This document shows, in pieces, positions 47,327 to 57,461 of a stretch of DNA of 64,000 nucleotides; the stretch's first letter is position 1; every line of letters starts with the position of its first letter. The position numbers and the translations under genes are program-made. The notes under the pieces are model-generated. The model was not told the DNA's origin. It did not search any database and was given only the letters and a program-made list of their open reading frames with translations. Source of the DNA: Roseibium alexandrii DFL-11. Lineage in GTDB: Bacteria > Pseudomonadota > Alphaproteobacteria > Rhizobiales > Stappiaceae. The DNA lies in contig NZ_CM011002.1 of the NCBI RefSeq assembly GCF_000158095.2, forward strand, positions 3,762,703 through 3,826,702, written 5' to 3'.

Positions 47327-47363
47327 CTATCATTCTGATAATTTCAATTTATCAAAATGATAG
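47327..47363. promoter_or_regulatory. Double palindromic operator between lrp and arginase genes
   Basis: CTATCATTCTGATAA at 47327-47341 and TTATCAAAATGATAG at 47349-47363 are inverted repeats matching at 14 of 15 positions. Each half is itself a palindrome, TATCANNNTGATA, centred at 47334 and 47356, 22 bases apart or about two helical turns. It touches the lrp start codon region. The arrangement fits a dimer pair or octamer of Lrp binding on one DNA face. Confidence 0.75.
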
Positions 47364-47462
47364 ATCTCAGCACTATTTTGATCAAGTCTCTGGATTTACT
47401 CCGCCGCGTCAAATCAGCACTCTTTGCCCGAACAATCGCCATGGGTGCAGAGGCAGAAGACC

Positions 47463-48395
47463 TTGAAGCAAAATATCGTTCTTGTTGGAGCTCCGGTCGA
47501 AGAAGGCACCGGGCGGCGTGGCTGCCTCATGGGCCCTGATGCCTACCGGACAGCGGGACTCGCCGCGACCCTGGAAGCCCTTGGTCATTACGTCCTCGAT
47601 GACGGCAATCTGCAACCGGTAACGGTGGATGATATCCGCCCGCCCAACGCGATCGTGAAAAATTTCGGCGCTTATGCCGGCTGGACACGATCGCTCTTCA
47701 AAAAAGCCTCCGACCTCGGAACCGGTGACAGTTTTCCGATCTACCTCGGCGGTGACCATTCCCTGGCAGCTGGAACCGTGGCCGGGCAGGCAAAGGCCGC
47801 AGCTGAAAAAGGCAGGCCCCTGTTTGTGCTCTGGCTCGACGCCCACTCGGATTTTCACACGCTGGAAAGCACGGACAGCGGCAATCTGCATGGAACACCG
47901 CTTGCGTTCGCTTGTGGCTTGCCAGGATTTGATGCCGTGCTTGGCACTCCCTTGACCCACCCGGTTTCGGCAAACCGGGTGGAAATCATGGGCGTGCGGT
48001 CCATTGATGAGGCTGAGCGAGACTTTCTCGTCCGCCATGGCGCAGGTGTTTCCGATATGCGCCGGATTGACGAAGAGGGGATCGGCAAACTCCTACACCC
48101 GTTCCTCAATCGCGTTCGCGCCGAAAATGGCCTGCTGCACGTCAGCCTCGATGTGGATTTCCTCGACCCGGACATTGCGCCAGCCGTCGGCACCACCGTT
48201 CCGGGTGGGGCGACATTCCGTGAAGCGCACTTGGTCATGGAAATGCTTCACGACAGCGGGCTGGTGACATCGCTCGACCTCGTTGAACTCAACCCCTTTT
48301 TGGATGACCGCGGCAAGACCGCCCGCTTGATGGTCGACCTGACCGGCAGCTTGTTCGGCCGCCGCGTCTTCGACCGTCCCACACGTAGCTATTGA
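47463..48395 (+). CDS. rocF: Arginase
   Basis: The 310-residue protein has the manganese-ligand motifs GGDHSLAAG, WLDAHSDFHT and SLDVDFLDPDIAPAVGTTVPGG, and a standard N terminus LVGAPVEEGTGRRGC. It converts arginine to ornithine and urea. The TTG at 47463 is chosen for the AGAGG site 9 bases upstream and the expected length; a GTG at 47445 and a TTG at 47424 are alternatives. ocd follows 7 bases later, forming an arginine-to-proline route under the divergent Lrp regulator. Confidence 0.92.
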   Translation: MKQNIVLVGAPVEEGTGRRGCLMGPDAYRTAGLAATLEALGHYVLDDGNLQPVTVDDIRPPNAIVKNFGAYAGWTRSLFKKASDLGTGDSFPIYLGGDHSLAAGTVAGQAKAAAEKGRPLFVLWLDAHSDFHTLESTDSGNLHGTPLAFACGLPGFDAVLGTPLTHPVSANRVEIMGVRSIDEAERDFLVRHGAGVSDMRRIDEEGIGKLLHPFLNRVRAENGLLHVSLDVDFLDPDIAPAVGTTVPGGATFREAHLVMEMLHDSGLVTSLDLVELNPFLDDRGKTARLMVDLTGSLFGRRVFDRPTRSY

Positions 48396-48402
48396 GGACC
48401 CC

Positions 48403-49491
48403 ATGACTGAGACCCTTCACAACCCGAACCCGTCCGACCTGGCTTACGTGCCTTTTGTTAGTGTCGACAACATGATGCGCAACGTTCGGGCCATCGGTGC
48501 CGAGACTTTCATGCGCGGCGTCGCCGACTATATCGAGCAGGATTTCCGCCGTTGGGAGAGCTTCGACAAGAAGCCGCGGATCCCGGCACATGCACCGCAA
48601 GGCGTGATCGAGTTGATGCCCGCGAGCGATGACGAATATTTCGGCTTCAAATACGTCAACGGCCACCCAGGCAACACACGCACAGGCATGCAAACCGTAA
48701 CCGGCTTTGGTGTGCTGTCGCACATGTCGACCGGCTATCCGGTGCTGTTTACGGAAATGACGATCCTGACCGCGCTGCGGACAGCTGCCAATTCTGCGCT
48801 CGCGGCGAAATATCTGGCGCCAAAGAACTCAAAAACCATGGCGATCATCGGAAATGGCGCACAGTCTGATTTCCAGTGTCTGGCTTTCAAGGACATGCTC
48901 GGCATCACCGATATCCGCGCCTATGACATTGAACCGGCGGCCAGCCTGCGGCTTGCGCGAAACCTCGCGCACTCCGGACTGAATGTGACGATCTGCAAAA
49001 CGCCGGAAGACGCTATTGAAGGCGCTGAAATCATCACAACCGTAACCGCTGACAAACGGTATGCCACGATCCTGACCGACAACATGGTGGGGTCTGGCGT
49101 CCATATCAATGCGATTGGCGGCGACTGCCCGGGCAAGACAGAATTGCACAAGGACATCCTGCTCCGGTCCGATATTTTCGTGGAACTGCCCGAACAAACC
49201 CGCGAAGAGGGTGAACTTCAGCAACTTGACGCCGATCATCCCGTAACAGAGCTATGGAAAGTCTATGCCGGCAAGGCGGAAGGCAGAACCTCTGACACTC
49301 AGATCACACTGTTCGACAGCGTCGGCTTTGCCATCGAGGACTTTTCCGCCCTTCGGTATGTGAATGACCTGCTGCCAAGCACCGGCCACTTCGAAAAGCT
49401 GGATCTTCTCGCAGACCCCGACGACCCGCGCGATCTCTACGGCATGGTCCTGCGTTCAGACGCCAGCAACGGCGACGATCGGGCGGCCTGA
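48403..49491 (+). CDS. ocd: Ornithine cyclodeaminase
   Basis: The 362-residue NAD-dependent enzyme has the family motifs VNGHPGNTRTGMQTVTGFGVL, LTALRTAANSALAAKYLAP, and IIGNGAQSDFQ, the dinucleotide loop, with DSVGFAIEDFSALRY near the C terminus. It cyclises ornithine to proline with ammonia release. It is 7 bases after arginase, so the pair forms a catabolic operon. Confidence 0.94.
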   Translation: MTETLHNPNPSDLAYVPFVSVDNMMRNVRAIGAETFMRGVADYIEQDFRRWESFDKKPRIPAHAPQGVIELMPASDDEYFGFKYVNGHPGNTRTGMQTVTGFGVLSHMSTGYPVLFTEMTILTALRTAANSALAAKYLAPKNSKTMAIIGNGAQSDFQCLAFKDMLGITDIRAYDIEPAASLRLARNLAHSGLNVTICKTPEDAIEGAEIITTVTADKRYATILTDNMVGSGVHINAIGGDCPGKTELHKDILLRSDIFVELPEQTREEGELQQLDADHPVTELWKVYAGKAEGRTSDTQITLFDSVGFAIEDFSALRYVNDLLPSTGHFEKLDLLADPDDPRDLYGMVLRSDASNGDDRAA

Positions 49492-49544
49492 AGCGGCTTC
49501 TTCAGATGATTGAGTAGCCACCGCTTCACAAGGACTTCTTGTTG

Positions 49545-50270
49545 TCAAAGGGCGGCCGCAATCTCGGCAACCACCGCATTCGCCGCCGCCTTCGGATCTT
49601 CGGCCTTTGAAATCGGGCGGCCAATGACGAGATAATCGCTGCCTGCTGTGATCGCATCAGCCGGTGTCATCACACGGCGCTGATCGCCCGCAGCGATGCC
49701 CGCCGGCCGAATCCCCGGTGTGACGATCACAAGCTCATCTCCCAGGATCTTGCGCATGTTTTCAGCCTCGGTCGGCGCGCAGACGATGCCGCCCATCCCG
49801 GCACGTTTAGCATCTCTGGCGCGCACCTCAACGACATCCGCAATCGGCCCGGTGTACCCGGCAGCGACAAGATCCGCCTCATCCATCGAGGTCAAAACCG
49901 TCACTCCAAGGATACACAGATCCGGATTGCCTTCTTCCATCAGACCCTTCAGCGCAGCACGCATGGTCTTCGGATAGGCATGCACCGTCATGAAGGTCAT
50001 GCCCATCTTGGCAACGTTGCGCACCGCCTTTGTGATCGTATTGTCGATATCGTGGAGTTTCACGTCCAGAAAGATCTTGTGGCCACTTTCGGCAAGTTCA
50101 CGGGCGAACTCGAGACCGCCGGCAAACTGCAGTTCCATGCCGATCTTGTAGACGCCAACCGCACCTTCCGTTTGTTTGACCAGCGCCTCCGCCTCAGCGA
50201 CGGTCGGAACATCCAGCGGCAGCATCAAGCGCTCGAGCGCTGTTTTCGGGGAAAAGCGGCTTGTCGGCAT
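49545..50270 (-). CDS. pyrF: Orotidine 5'-phosphate decarboxylase PyrF
   Basis: The 241-residue TIM barrel has the DVKLHDIDNTI catalytic loop (Lys and Asp residues), VYKIGMELQFAGG, and ITPGIRPAG with DYLVIGRPISKA. It makes UMP in pyrimidine synthesis. A GAGGAGT site precedes the ATG. It is convergent with ocd and divergent from hisB across a 244-base gap without a recognised gene. Confidence 0.95.
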   Translation of the reverse strand: MPTSRFSPKTALERLMLPLDVPTVAEAEALVKQTEGAVGVYKIGMELQFAGGLEFARELAESGHKIFLDVKLHDIDNTITKAVRNVAKMGMTFMTVHAYPKTMRAALKGLMEEGNPDLCILGVTVLTSMDEADLVAAGYTGPIADVVEVRARDAKRAGMGGIVCAPTEAENMRKILGDELVIVTPGIRPAGIAAGDQRRVMTPADAITAGSDYLVIGRPISKAEDPKAAANAVVAEIAAAL

Positions 50271-50514
50271 GGGGAACTCCTCGAGGCAAATTTCCCCGTA
50301 CCTAACACCAAGGATATCGCCGCACTACCGAATATCGTGGGCCCCTTGTGAGCTCTCCTCACAAACGATGTCACAAACGGGCAATACTGACCCGCTTTCG
50401 GGCAGCGCACAAATGAAGCAAACGGTCGTGTTTTCAGCTATTTTCTTAAGTGGTTCAGGCTGCTACAACTGCGCCGCCGGTCAGCTTTGTCGGCTCAAGA
50501 GGAGATAGCCTTTC

Positions 50515-51108
50515 ATGCGCACAGCGAGCGTATCGCGCGACACCAAGGAAACCAAAATTTCGGTCGAGATCAATCTGGACGGAACGGGCGCCTATCACGT
50601 CCAGACCGGCGTCGGGTTCTTCGACCATATGCTGGAACAACTGGCGCGCCATTCGCTGATCGACATCAAGGTCCGCGCGGACGGCGACACGCATATTGAT
50701 TTTCACCACACGGTCGAAGATACCGGCATTGCCCTCGGTCAGGCCCTGTCCAAGGCAATCGGAGATATGGCCGGAATTACGCGGTACGCGGACACGCACC
50801 TTGCCATGGACGAGGCACTCACACGCTGCGCGCTGGATGTGTCCGGCCGCCCTTTCCTTGTCTGGGACGTAACCTTTGACCGCGACAAGGTCGGCGACTT
50901 CGACACAGAGCTGTTTGAAGAATTCTTCCGCGCATTTGCTACGAATGGCGGTCTGACGCTTCACATTGCCAATCTTTATGGATCAAACTGTCACCATATC
51001 GCTGAAACCTGCTTCAAGGCCGTGGCCCGGGCGCTCCGCAAGGCCGTGGAGATCGACCCGCGTCAGGCAGACCGCGTCCCGACCACCAAAGGCCAGCTCG
51101 GCGGCTAA
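50515..51108 (+). CDS. hisB: Imidazoleglycerol-phosphate dehydratase HisB
   Basis: The 197-residue protein has the metal-binding [39 protein letters not shown] and, in the second repeat, [16 protein letters not shown] and [14 protein letters not shown]. It catalyses the sixth step of histidine synthesis. AGGAG precedes the ATG. It heads the hisB-hisH-hisA-hisF-hisE run; HisB is monofunctional here (no phosphatase domain). Confidence 0.95.
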   Translation: MRTASVSRDTKETKISVEINLDGTGAYHVQTGVGFFDHMLEQLARHSLIDIKVRADGDTHIDFHHTVEDTGIALGQALSKAIGDMAGITRYADTHLAMDEALTRCALDVSGRPFLVWDVTFDRDKVGDFDTELFEEFFRAFATNGGLTLHIANLYGSNCHHIAETCFKAVARALRKAVEIDPRQADRVPTTKGQLGG

Positions 51109-51138
51109 AGCTGACAACTTCGAAGAACGGATCGGCAC

Positions 51139-51642
51139 ATGACCAGCTATGTCGTGATGGCACCGCCCGAATTTGAATCACTGAATGGCGACCCGGAAAT
51201 CACCGGCCGGATGCAATTCGTGCCGGACAAGTTTTCGCCGCTTGCCTTCCTGTTTTCCATTCCGTGGATCCTTTTTCATCGGATGTGGCTGGTGTTGCTC
51301 GGCTATCTGGCTGTCACCCTGGTGATCGAGATCGCCGCGCTGTCATTGGGCGGGGCCGCAATGGGCATCGCAGCCTTTGCGATTGCCATCCTCTTCGGGT
51401 TTGAGGCCCAGGCGCTACGCTGCTGGTCCTTGGAGCGCAAGGGATGGCAAATGGTCGGTGTTGCCGAAGGGAACGGCAAGGAAGAAGCTGAAATCCGTTT
51501 CTTCGCCAACCGCATGAACAAAGAACAGACCCCAACACCAAGAGACCAGCAGACCAAACAGCCCGCCACCAATCAGATCATCCCAAGGATCGGAAGCGAG
51601 CAAGTTGTTGGCCTGACCCTTGGTCCGGAGACCCGTCAATGA
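51139..51642 (+). CDS. DUF2628 membrane protein
   Basis: The 167-residue protein has a short N-terminal segment with [22 protein letters not shown], then hydrophobic segments [21 protein letters not shown] and the [21 protein letters not shown] region, matching DUF2628. A basic/polar tail (residues 105-167) is lineage-specific. Its stop overlaps the hisH start by 4 bases, so it is co-translated with the his genes. Function unknown. Confidence 0.8.
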   Translation: MTSYVVMAPPEFESLNGDPEITGRMQFVPDKFSPLAFLFSIPWILFHRMWLVLLGYLAVTLVIEIAALSLGGAAMGIAAFAIAILFGFEAQALRCWSLERKGWQMVGVAEGNGKEEAEIRFFANRMNKEQTPTPRDQQTKQPATNQIIPRIGSEQVVGLTLGPETRQ

Positions 51643-52292
51643 CAATTGCGATCATCGATTACGGTTCGGGCAATTTGCGCTCGGCCGAAAAGGCATTCGA
51701 GCGCGCGGCCCGCGCTCATGCCCATGTTCCCGATGTGATCGTCACCGCCGATCCAGACAGGGTGCGCGCGGCAGACCGGATTGTGCTGCCCGGTGTCGGG
51801 GCCTTTGCCGACTGTAAACGCGGCCTTTGGGCGGTCGACGGCATGCCGGACGCCCTCGAAGAAGCCGTTCACAAACAGGGCAAGCCGTTTTTCGGGATCT
51901 GTGTCGGCATGCAGTTGATGGCAAGCCGCGGCCTGGAATTTGAGACCATCGACGGTTTTGACTGGATCTCGGGCGATGTCACCGAAATGAAACCAGCTGA
52001 TCAGACCCTCAAAATCCCGCACATGGGCTGGAACACCATCGATGTAAGCTCCGATAGCCACCCAGTTTTCAAGGGGATCGAAACCGGACCGAACGGTCTG
52101 CATGCCTATTTCGTGCACTCTTATCATTTTTCCTGCGCCAACGACGCGGACCGGCTGGCAACTTTCGATTATGCCGGAACGTTCACGGCAATGGTCGCCA
52201 GAGACAACATGATCGGTACACAGTTCCACCCGGAAAAAAGCCAGCGGCTCGGCCTTGAGCTGATCGCCAATTTTCTGGACTGGACACCTTAA
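51639..52292 (+). CDS. hisH: Imidazole glycerol phosphate synthase glutaminase subunit HisH
   Basis: The 217-residue class I amidotransferase has the oxyanion strand [12 protein letters not shown], the nucleophile Cys in [10 protein letters not shown], and the His-Glu pair in [10 protein letters not shown]. With HisF it forms the enzyme that makes IGP and AICAR. It overlaps the preceding DUF2628 gene by 4 bases. Confidence 0.95.
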   Translation: MTIAIIDYGSGNLRSAEKAFERAARAHAHVPDVIVTADPDRVRAADRIVLPGVGAFADCKRGLWAVDGMPDALEEAVHKQGKPFFGICVGMQLMASRGLEFETIDGFDWISGDVTEMKPADQTLKIPHMGWNTIDVSSDSHPVFKGIETGPNGLHAYFVHSYHFSCANDADRLATFDYAGTFTAMVARDNMIGTQFHPEKSQRLGLELIANFLDWTP

Positions 52293-52311
52293 ACAAAACG
52301 GGGAGAAAACA

Positions 52312-52599
52312 ATGGCCAAGGGATATTGGGTTGCACGGGTCGACGTACGGGATCCGGATGGCTATCCGGCATACGTGGAAACGGCAAAGCCTGCGTTTGA
52401 ACGCTTCGGCGCGAATTTCCTCGCCCGTGGAGGCAAAACCGACGCCATCGAAGGCCAAGGCCGCGCCCGGAACGTCATAATTGAATTTCCAAGCTTCCAA
52501 CACGCGGTCGATTGCTATAACTCGCCGGAATATCAGGAAGCGGTCAAGATCCGCCAGAAAGTAGCCGATGGCGAGATCGTCATCGTGGAAGGAATGTAA
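52312..52599 (+). CDS. DUF1330 family protein
   Basis: The 95-residue protein matches DUF1330, a dimeric ferredoxin-like fold: KGYWVARVDVRDPDGYPAYVETAKPAFERFGANFLARGG, then RNVIIEFPSFQHAVDCYNSPEYQEA. It lies between hisH and hisA, 6 bases before hisA. The family's reaction is unknown; it is not a known part of histidine synthesis. Confidence 0.9.
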   Translation: MAKGYWVARVDVRDPDGYPAYVETAKPAFERFGANFLARGGKTDAIEGQGRARNVIIEFPSFQHAVDCYNSPEYQEAVKIRQKVADGEIVIVEGM

Positions 52600-52605
52600 G
52601 ACAAG

Positions 52606-53340
52606 ATGATCCTGTTTCCCGCCATCGACCTGAAAGACGGCCAGTGTGTGCGCCTCAAGCTTGGCGACATGGATCAGGCGACTGTGTTCAATGACGACCC
52701 GGCCGCTCAAGCCAAAGCCTTCGAGGACCAGGGGTTCAAGTGGCTCCATGTGGTCGATCTAAACGGCGCCTTTGCCGGTGAAAGCGTCAACGGTGCCGCG
52801 GTCGATGCCATTCTGGCGTCTACGAAAAACCCGGTTCAGCTGGGCGGCGGGATCCGGACCCTGGAGCACATCGAAGCCTGGCTGGAGAAGGGTATCTCGC
52901 GGGTCATTCTTGGCACGGTCGCCGTGCGCGACCCGGATCTGGTGAAGGAAGCTTGCAAAAAATTTCCTGGCAAGGTTGCCGTCGGAATTGATGCCAAGGG
53001 CGGCTATGTCGCCGTTGAAGGCTGGGCGGAAACATCTGAACTAACAGCTGTCAACTTGGCAAAGCAGTTCGAGGATGCCGGCGTTTCGGCTATCATCTAC
53101 ACGGATATCGACCGGGACGGCATCTTGAAGGGCCTTAATATCCCGTCGACCCTGGAGCTTGCAAAGGCCGTCTCCATTCCGGTGATTGCTTCGGGCGGCC
53201 TTGCGTCGATCGACGACATTCACCGTCTTCTGGAGCCGGATTGCGCCATTCTGGAAGGGGCAATCTCCGGCCGCGCACTCTATGATGGCCGTCTTGATCC
53301 CAAGGAGGCGATGGATCTGATCCGCGCCAGCCGGAGCTGA
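52606..53340 (+). CDS. hisA: Phosphoribosylformimino-AICAR-phosphate isomerase HisA
   Basis: The 244-residue TIM barrel has the N-terminal [17 protein letters not shown] with the first catalytic Asp, [14 protein letters not shown] phosphate loop, [12 protein letters not shown] with the second catalytic Asp, and [11 protein letters not shown]. It isomerises ProFAR to PRFAR in histidine synthesis. Confidence 0.96.
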   Translation: MILFPAIDLKDGQCVRLKLGDMDQATVFNDDPAAQAKAFEDQGFKWLHVVDLNGAFAGESVNGAAVDAILASTKNPVQLGGGIRTLEHIEAWLEKGISRVILGTVAVRDPDLVKEACKKFPGKVAVGIDAKGGYVAVEGWAETSELTAVNLAKQFEDAGVSAIIYTDIDRDGILKGLNIPSTLELAKAVSIPVIASGGLASIDDIHRLLEPDCAILEGAISGRALYDGRLDPKEAMDLIRASRS

Positions 53341-53345
53341 AAATC

Positions 53346-54125
53346 ATGACCCTCAAATCCCGTGTCATTCCCTGCCTGGACGTGAAAGACGGCCGTGTCG
53401 TCAAGGGCGTCAATTTCGTGGATCTGGTAGATGCTGGAGATCCGGTGGAAGCGGCCAAGGCCTATGACGCGGCCGGGGCGGACGAGCTTTGCTTTCTGGA
53501 TATTACGGCAAGCCATGAAGGCCGGGACACGATTTATGACGTTGTCCGGCGAACCGCAGAGGCGTGCTTCATGCCGGTGACTGTCGGCGGCGGTGTGCGC
53601 ACCGTGGAAGACATCCGCAAGCTTCTGATCGCCGGAGCGGACAAGGTTTCGATCAACACGGCTGCGGTCAAAAATCCGGAATTCGTGAAGGAAGCCGCCG
53701 AGAAATTTGGCGCTCAGTGCATTGTCGTCTCCATCGACGCAAAGCAGATCAATGAACCGGGTGAGCCAGACAAATTCGAGATCTTCACCCATGGCGGCCG
53801 CACCCCGACTGGGATTGATGCCATCGAGTTTGCCAAGAAAGTGGTTGCCCTCGGCGCAGGCGAGCTGCTGGTGACCTCGATGGACCGCGACGGTACCAAG
53901 TCCGGCTACAATCTGGCGCTGACCCGAGCGATTGCCGACGCTGTCCCTGTGCCGGTGATTGCCTCCGGTGGTGTCGGCACTCTGGATCACATGGTGGAAG
54001 GCATCCGGGACGGTCACGCGACCGCAGTACTTGCTGCATCCATTTTCCATTTCGGCGAATACACCATTCATGAAGCCAAACAGCACATGGCAGATGCCGG
54101 TGTCGCAATGCGGATGGACGGCTGA
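53346..54125 (+). CDS. hisF: Imidazole glycerol phosphate synthase cyclase subunit HisF
   Basis: The 259-residue TIM barrel has [15 protein letters not shown] with catalytic Asp 11, [24 protein letters not shown] and [13 protein letters not shown] with catalytic Asp 130 region, then [13 protein letters not shown]. It pairs with HisH. It follows hisA by 5 bases. Confidence 0.96.
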   Translation: MTLKSRVIPCLDVKDGRVVKGVNFVDLVDAGDPVEAAKAYDAAGADELCFLDITASHEGRDTIYDVVRRTAEACFMPVTVGGGVRTVEDIRKLLIAGADKVSINTAAVKNPEFVKEAAEKFGAQCIVVSIDAKQINEPGEPDKFEIFTHGGRTPTGIDAIEFAKKVVALGAGELLVTSMDRDGTKSGYNLALTRAIADAVPVPVIASGGVGTLDHMVEGIRDGHATAVLAASIFHFGEYTIHEAKQHMADAGVAMRMDG

Positions 54126-54160
54126 TTGCCGCATTTGAGCTGCCGCAAGGACATAGACCA

Positions 54161-54484
54161 ATGACGAAGTTCACACTGGAAGACCTCGACGCCATTATTG
54201 CGGCGCGCGCGCAGAGCTCGGATGAGATGTCCTATACGCGCACGCTGATCGACAAGGGCGTTGCCAAATGCGCTCAAAAACTGGGGGAAGAAGCAGTGGA
54301 GGCGGCGATTGCGGCCGTCCAGGAAGACCGGAAGGAACTGACGTCGGAAGCTGCAGATCTTCTCTATCATCTGCTGGTGGTTCTGAATGTCTTAAATGTT
54401 CCGCTGGATGATGTCATGGCAGAGCTTGCCGGGCGCACGGGACAAACCGGTCTTGAAGAAAAAGCATCCCGCCAACAGGAATAG
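54161..54484 (+). CDS. hisE: Phosphoribosyl-ATP pyrophosphatase HisE
   Basis: The 107-residue MazG-like all-alpha protein has [15 protein letters not shown] and [15 protein letters not shown], with the acidic metal-binding residues EExxE and ExxD. It hydrolyses phosphoribosyl-ATP to phosphoribosyl-AMP in histidine synthesis. coaA starts 50 bases on. Confidence 0.95.
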   Translation: MTKFTLEDLDAIIAARAQSSDEMSYTRTLIDKGVAKCAQKLGEEAVEAAIAAVQEDRKELTSEAADLLYHLLVVLNVLNVPLDDVMAELAGRTGQTGLEEKASRQQE

Positions 54485-54534
54485 ATCCTGATAGGCTGAT
54501 GCCAACCGGCCACTGCAGCGGGGACGAAGGCACC

Positions 54535-55500
54535 ATGGATCAGAAAGTCGCGACAGCGCTCGACATGGATTTGTCACCTTATAGGGTGTTCACCGAACGC
54601 CAGTGGTCTCGGCTGCGGGCTGACACGCCAATGACCCTGACTGCAAAGGAAGTCGCCCAGCTGCAGGGTCTGAATGCGCCAATCTCTATGGAGCAGGTGG
54701 AAGCGATCTATCTGCCACTCTCGCGCCTCTTGGCCTTTTACGCCGAATCGACCGTTGGTCTTCACCAGGCAACCCAGGACTTTCTCGGCACGCGGGATGG
54801 CAAAACCCCGTTCATTATCGGCGTTGCAGGCTCCGTTTCGGTCGGCAAGTCGACCACAAGCCGTGTCTTGCGGGAACTTCTGGCGCGCTGGCCTGCTAGC
54901 CCCAAAGTGGATCTAATTACAACGGACGGATTTCTTTTCCCGAACGCCATCCTGGAATCCGAAGGCCTGATGTCCAAAAAAGGGTTCCCGGAGAGCTTCG
55001 ACCGGCCGCGCCTTTTAAAGTTCCTGTCAGATATCAAGGCTGGCAAACGCCATGTTCGCGCACCGGTTTATTCGCACTTCTATTATGATGTGATGCCGGG
55101 TCACGCGGTGACCGTCGACAAACCGGACATTTTGATTGTTGAGGGATTGAACGTCCTGCAAACACGTGAATTGCCACGGGACGGGCGGGCAGTTCCTTTC
55201 GTCTCGGATTTCTTTGATTTCTCCGTATATATGGACGCAGATGAAGAACTGCTGCGGCAATGGTACGTGGACCGGTTCATGCACCTTCGGGAAACCGCCT
55301 TCCGCGATCCGGGGTCGTATTTTCACAAGTTTTCACGCATCACGGACAAAGAGGCCGTGGAGACCGCAAACACGATCTGGTCGAACATCAACCTGGTAAA
55401 CCTTCGGGAAAACATCCTGCCGACCCGGCCACGCGCCGATTTGATCCTGACCAAGAACTCCAGCCACCGGATCTCAAAAGTCGCGCTGCGCAAGATCTGA
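54535..55500 (+). CDS. coaA: Pantothenate kinase CoaA
   Basis: The 321-residue type I kinase has Walker [55 protein letters not shown] and [14 protein letters not shown]. It phosphorylates pantothenate, the first committed step of CoA synthesis. The ATG at 54535 has GAAGG upstream; a frame from 54499 is less likely. It is the last gene of the his cluster, as in other Rhizobiales, and a strong terminator follows. Confidence 0.94.
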   Translation: MDQKVATALDMDLSPYRVFTERQWSRLRADTPMTLTAKEVAQLQGLNAPISMEQVEAIYLPLSRLLAFYAESTVGLHQATQDFLGTRDGKTPFIIGVAGSVSVGKSTTSRVLRELLARWPASPKVDLITTDGFLFPNAILESEGLMSKKGFPESFDRPRLLKFLSDIKAGKRHVRAPVYSHFYYDVMPGHAVTVDKPDILIVEGLNVLQTRELPRDGRAVPFVSDFFDFSVYMDADEELLRQWYVDRFMHLRETAFRDPGSYFHKFSRITDKEAVETANTIWSNINLVNLRENILPTRPRADLILTKNSSHRISKVALRKI

Positions 55501-55534
55501 TGAGCGCTTTGCGCAGATAGCAGATGCTCAAAAG

Positions 55535-55567
55535 AAAACCCGCGGAGTAGAATACTCCGCGGGTTTT
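55535..55567. terminator. Strong bidirectional terminator between coaA and the chemoreceptor gene
   Basis: AAAACCCGCGGAGTA at 55535-55549 pairs perfectly, over 15 base pairs, with TACTCCGCGGGTTTT at 55553-55567 around a 3-base loop, with T and A runs on both strands. Confidence 0.9.
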
Positions 55568-55588
55568 TGATTTGCAGTTCGCTTGGAC

Positions 55589-57295
55589 TTAAGCGGCGGA
55601 GCGCTGGCGGACTTCGCTCAAGAAGTTTGCAACCTGATCCCGCAACATGGTGGCGTTTTGTTCCAGCTGCTGCGCAGAAGACTCCACGTTGCCGGCAGTG
55701 TCACGGGTGTTCTCCGCAGCTGAGGCGACCGATTCAATGCTGGTCGTCACTTCCACAGTGCTGCGGGAGGCTTCCGTCGCATTGGTGGCGATTTCCTGGG
55801 TCGCAGCGCCCTGTTCTTCGACAGACGATGCGATGGATGAAGCGATCTCGTTCATGTTGTTGATGATCTCAGTAACCGAAGAGATCGCGGTTGCCGCATG
55901 ACCGGTCTCATCCTGGATCGCGGTGATCTGGCTTGAGATTTCTTCGGTCGCCTTGGAAGTTTGAGTTGCAAGCTCCTTCACCTCGGCTGCAACAACTGCG
56001 AAGCCTTTGCCCGCTTCACCAGCGCGCGCTGCCTCGATCGTTGCATTCAACGCAAGCAAGTTGGTCTGTTCGGCAATGGCCTGGATGAGGGTGACGACTT
56101 CACCGATGCGGCCGGCTGCTTCCGACAAACCGTTCATGCGTTGGTTGGTGGCCGCAGCCTCATTGGCTGCCTTAGCGGCAATCTCACTGGAAGACTGCAC
56201 CTGACGGCGAATCTCGTTGACCGATGCGGACAGTTCTTCAGCCGCTGCGGCCACGGTTTCCACGTTGTGTGCAGCTTGAGAAGATGCATTCGACACAAAC
56301 CCGCTCTGTTCAGTGGTCTGAGCGGCAACGCCGGTCATGTCCGCAGAAGCCGACTGCAGTCTTTGAACAGAAGAATCGATGATGTTCATCATGTCGGTGA
56401 TCTGACGATCAAATTCCGCGCTCAGTTGCTGGATTTCAGCACCCTTACGAGCGGCTTCTTCCTGGATGACATCCTGCTGGGTTTCCAGGTCACGGCGGGC
56501 TCCTTCGTTTTTAACGAAGACTTCCATTGCCGAGGCCATCTGTCCGATTTCGTCACCGCGGTCCGCGCCTTCAATGACAACGTCGACTTCACCATCTGCG
56601 AGACGGTTCATGTTCCCGGTGAGTTTAGTGAGCGGAACGACTGTTGCGCGAACGGCAAAGACTGCAATGCCCATTGCGATGAGTGCACCGATCACAGCCA
56701 ATGCGATGATCACTGTTGCAGCGCTCCAATAAGCTGCGTCCAGATCATCCATGTAAACACCGGTGCCGAGCATCCAGCCCCATGGCTCAAATCCAGCACC
56801 CCAGCCATACTTGGCAATCGCGACTTCGCTGTTTGCACGCGGCCAGTAGTAGAGCAGAGACCCTCCGCCGGCTTTCGCGGACTTGATCAATTCCGCAACA
56901 ATCTTCACACCTGTCTTGTCGGCAAAACCCATCATGTTTGTGCCGATCAGGGATGCTTTCGGATGAACAAGGTTGTTGCCTGCGTAGTCATAAACGAAGA
57001 CGTAGTTCTCGCCTTCAAACCGCATGGCGCCAATAGCGGCCTTCGCGGCGGCCTGAGCATCTTCCTTGCTCATGGCGCCAGACGCTTCCTGCTCTTGGTA
57101 GTAGGCAGCGATCGTTGCTGCGCTGTTGGAAATGTCTTCAATCTTCGCGAGCTTCTGATCGAACATAGCCGAATAAAGGCTGTTCAAGCTGATGACACAG
57201 ATCGCAATTGTGAAAAGAAGAATGGTGGCGATCGGTAGACTGATCTTCCAGGTGATTGGCCAGCGGGCGAATGACATTTCAGGTGATTCCCTCAT
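55589..57295 (-). CDS. Methyl-accepting chemotaxis protein with Cache sensor
   Basis: The 568-residue receptor has two membrane helices (about 17-37 and 191-213), a periplasmic single-Cache domain with [23 protein letters not shown], a HAMP domain, and a signalling domain with the conserved hairpin tip [34 protein letters not shown]. It would sense a small carboxylate or similar ligand and signal to CheA. An ATG seven codons in is an alternative start, but CAGGAG sits well before the first. The C-terminal pentapeptide for methyltransferase docking is absent, ending RQRSAA. Confidence 0.93.
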   Translation of the reverse strand: MRESPEMSFARWPITWKISLPIATILLFTIAICVISLNSLYSAMFDQKLAKIEDISNSAATIAAYYQEQEASGAMSKEDAQAAAKAAIGAMRFEGENYVFVYDYAGNNLVHPKASLIGTNMMGFADKTGVKIVAELIKSAKAGGGSLLYYWPRANSEVAIAKYGWGAGFEPWGWMLGTGVYMDDLDAAYWSAATVIIALAVIGALIAMGIAVFAVRATVVPLTKLTGNMNRLADGEVDVVIEGADRGDEIGQMASAMEVFVKNEGARRDLETQQDVIQEEAARKGAEIQQLSAEFDRQITDMMNIIDSSVQRLQSASADMTGVAAQTTEQSGFVSNASSQAAHNVETVAAAAEELSASVNEIRRQVQSSSEIAAKAANEAAATNQRMNGLSEAAGRIGEVVTLIQAIAEQTNLLALNATIEAARAGEAGKGFAVVAAEVKELATQTSKATEEISSQITAIQDETGHAATAISSVTEIINNMNEIASSIASSVEEQGAATQEIATNATEASRSTVEVTTSIESVASAAENTRDTAGNVESSAQQLEQNATMLRDQVANFLSEVRQRSAA

Positions 57296-57461
57296 TTAAC
57301 TCCTGAGTGAAAGAAACACCGAACTGCTGACCAAAGGCTTAAAAGTTATGCATTTTCGCAAATAAAAAGGGCATTCATCGGTAGATCGACCTACCTGACA
57401 TGCAGTTACTGCTCAATGACTACCTTTGATTGCTTATTTTTCTATCACAGCTTAACAGTAA

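Noticed and set aside
55961..57238. 425-residue plus-strand frame
   Set aside because: Antisense to the chemoreceptor gene; no motifs and poor start context.
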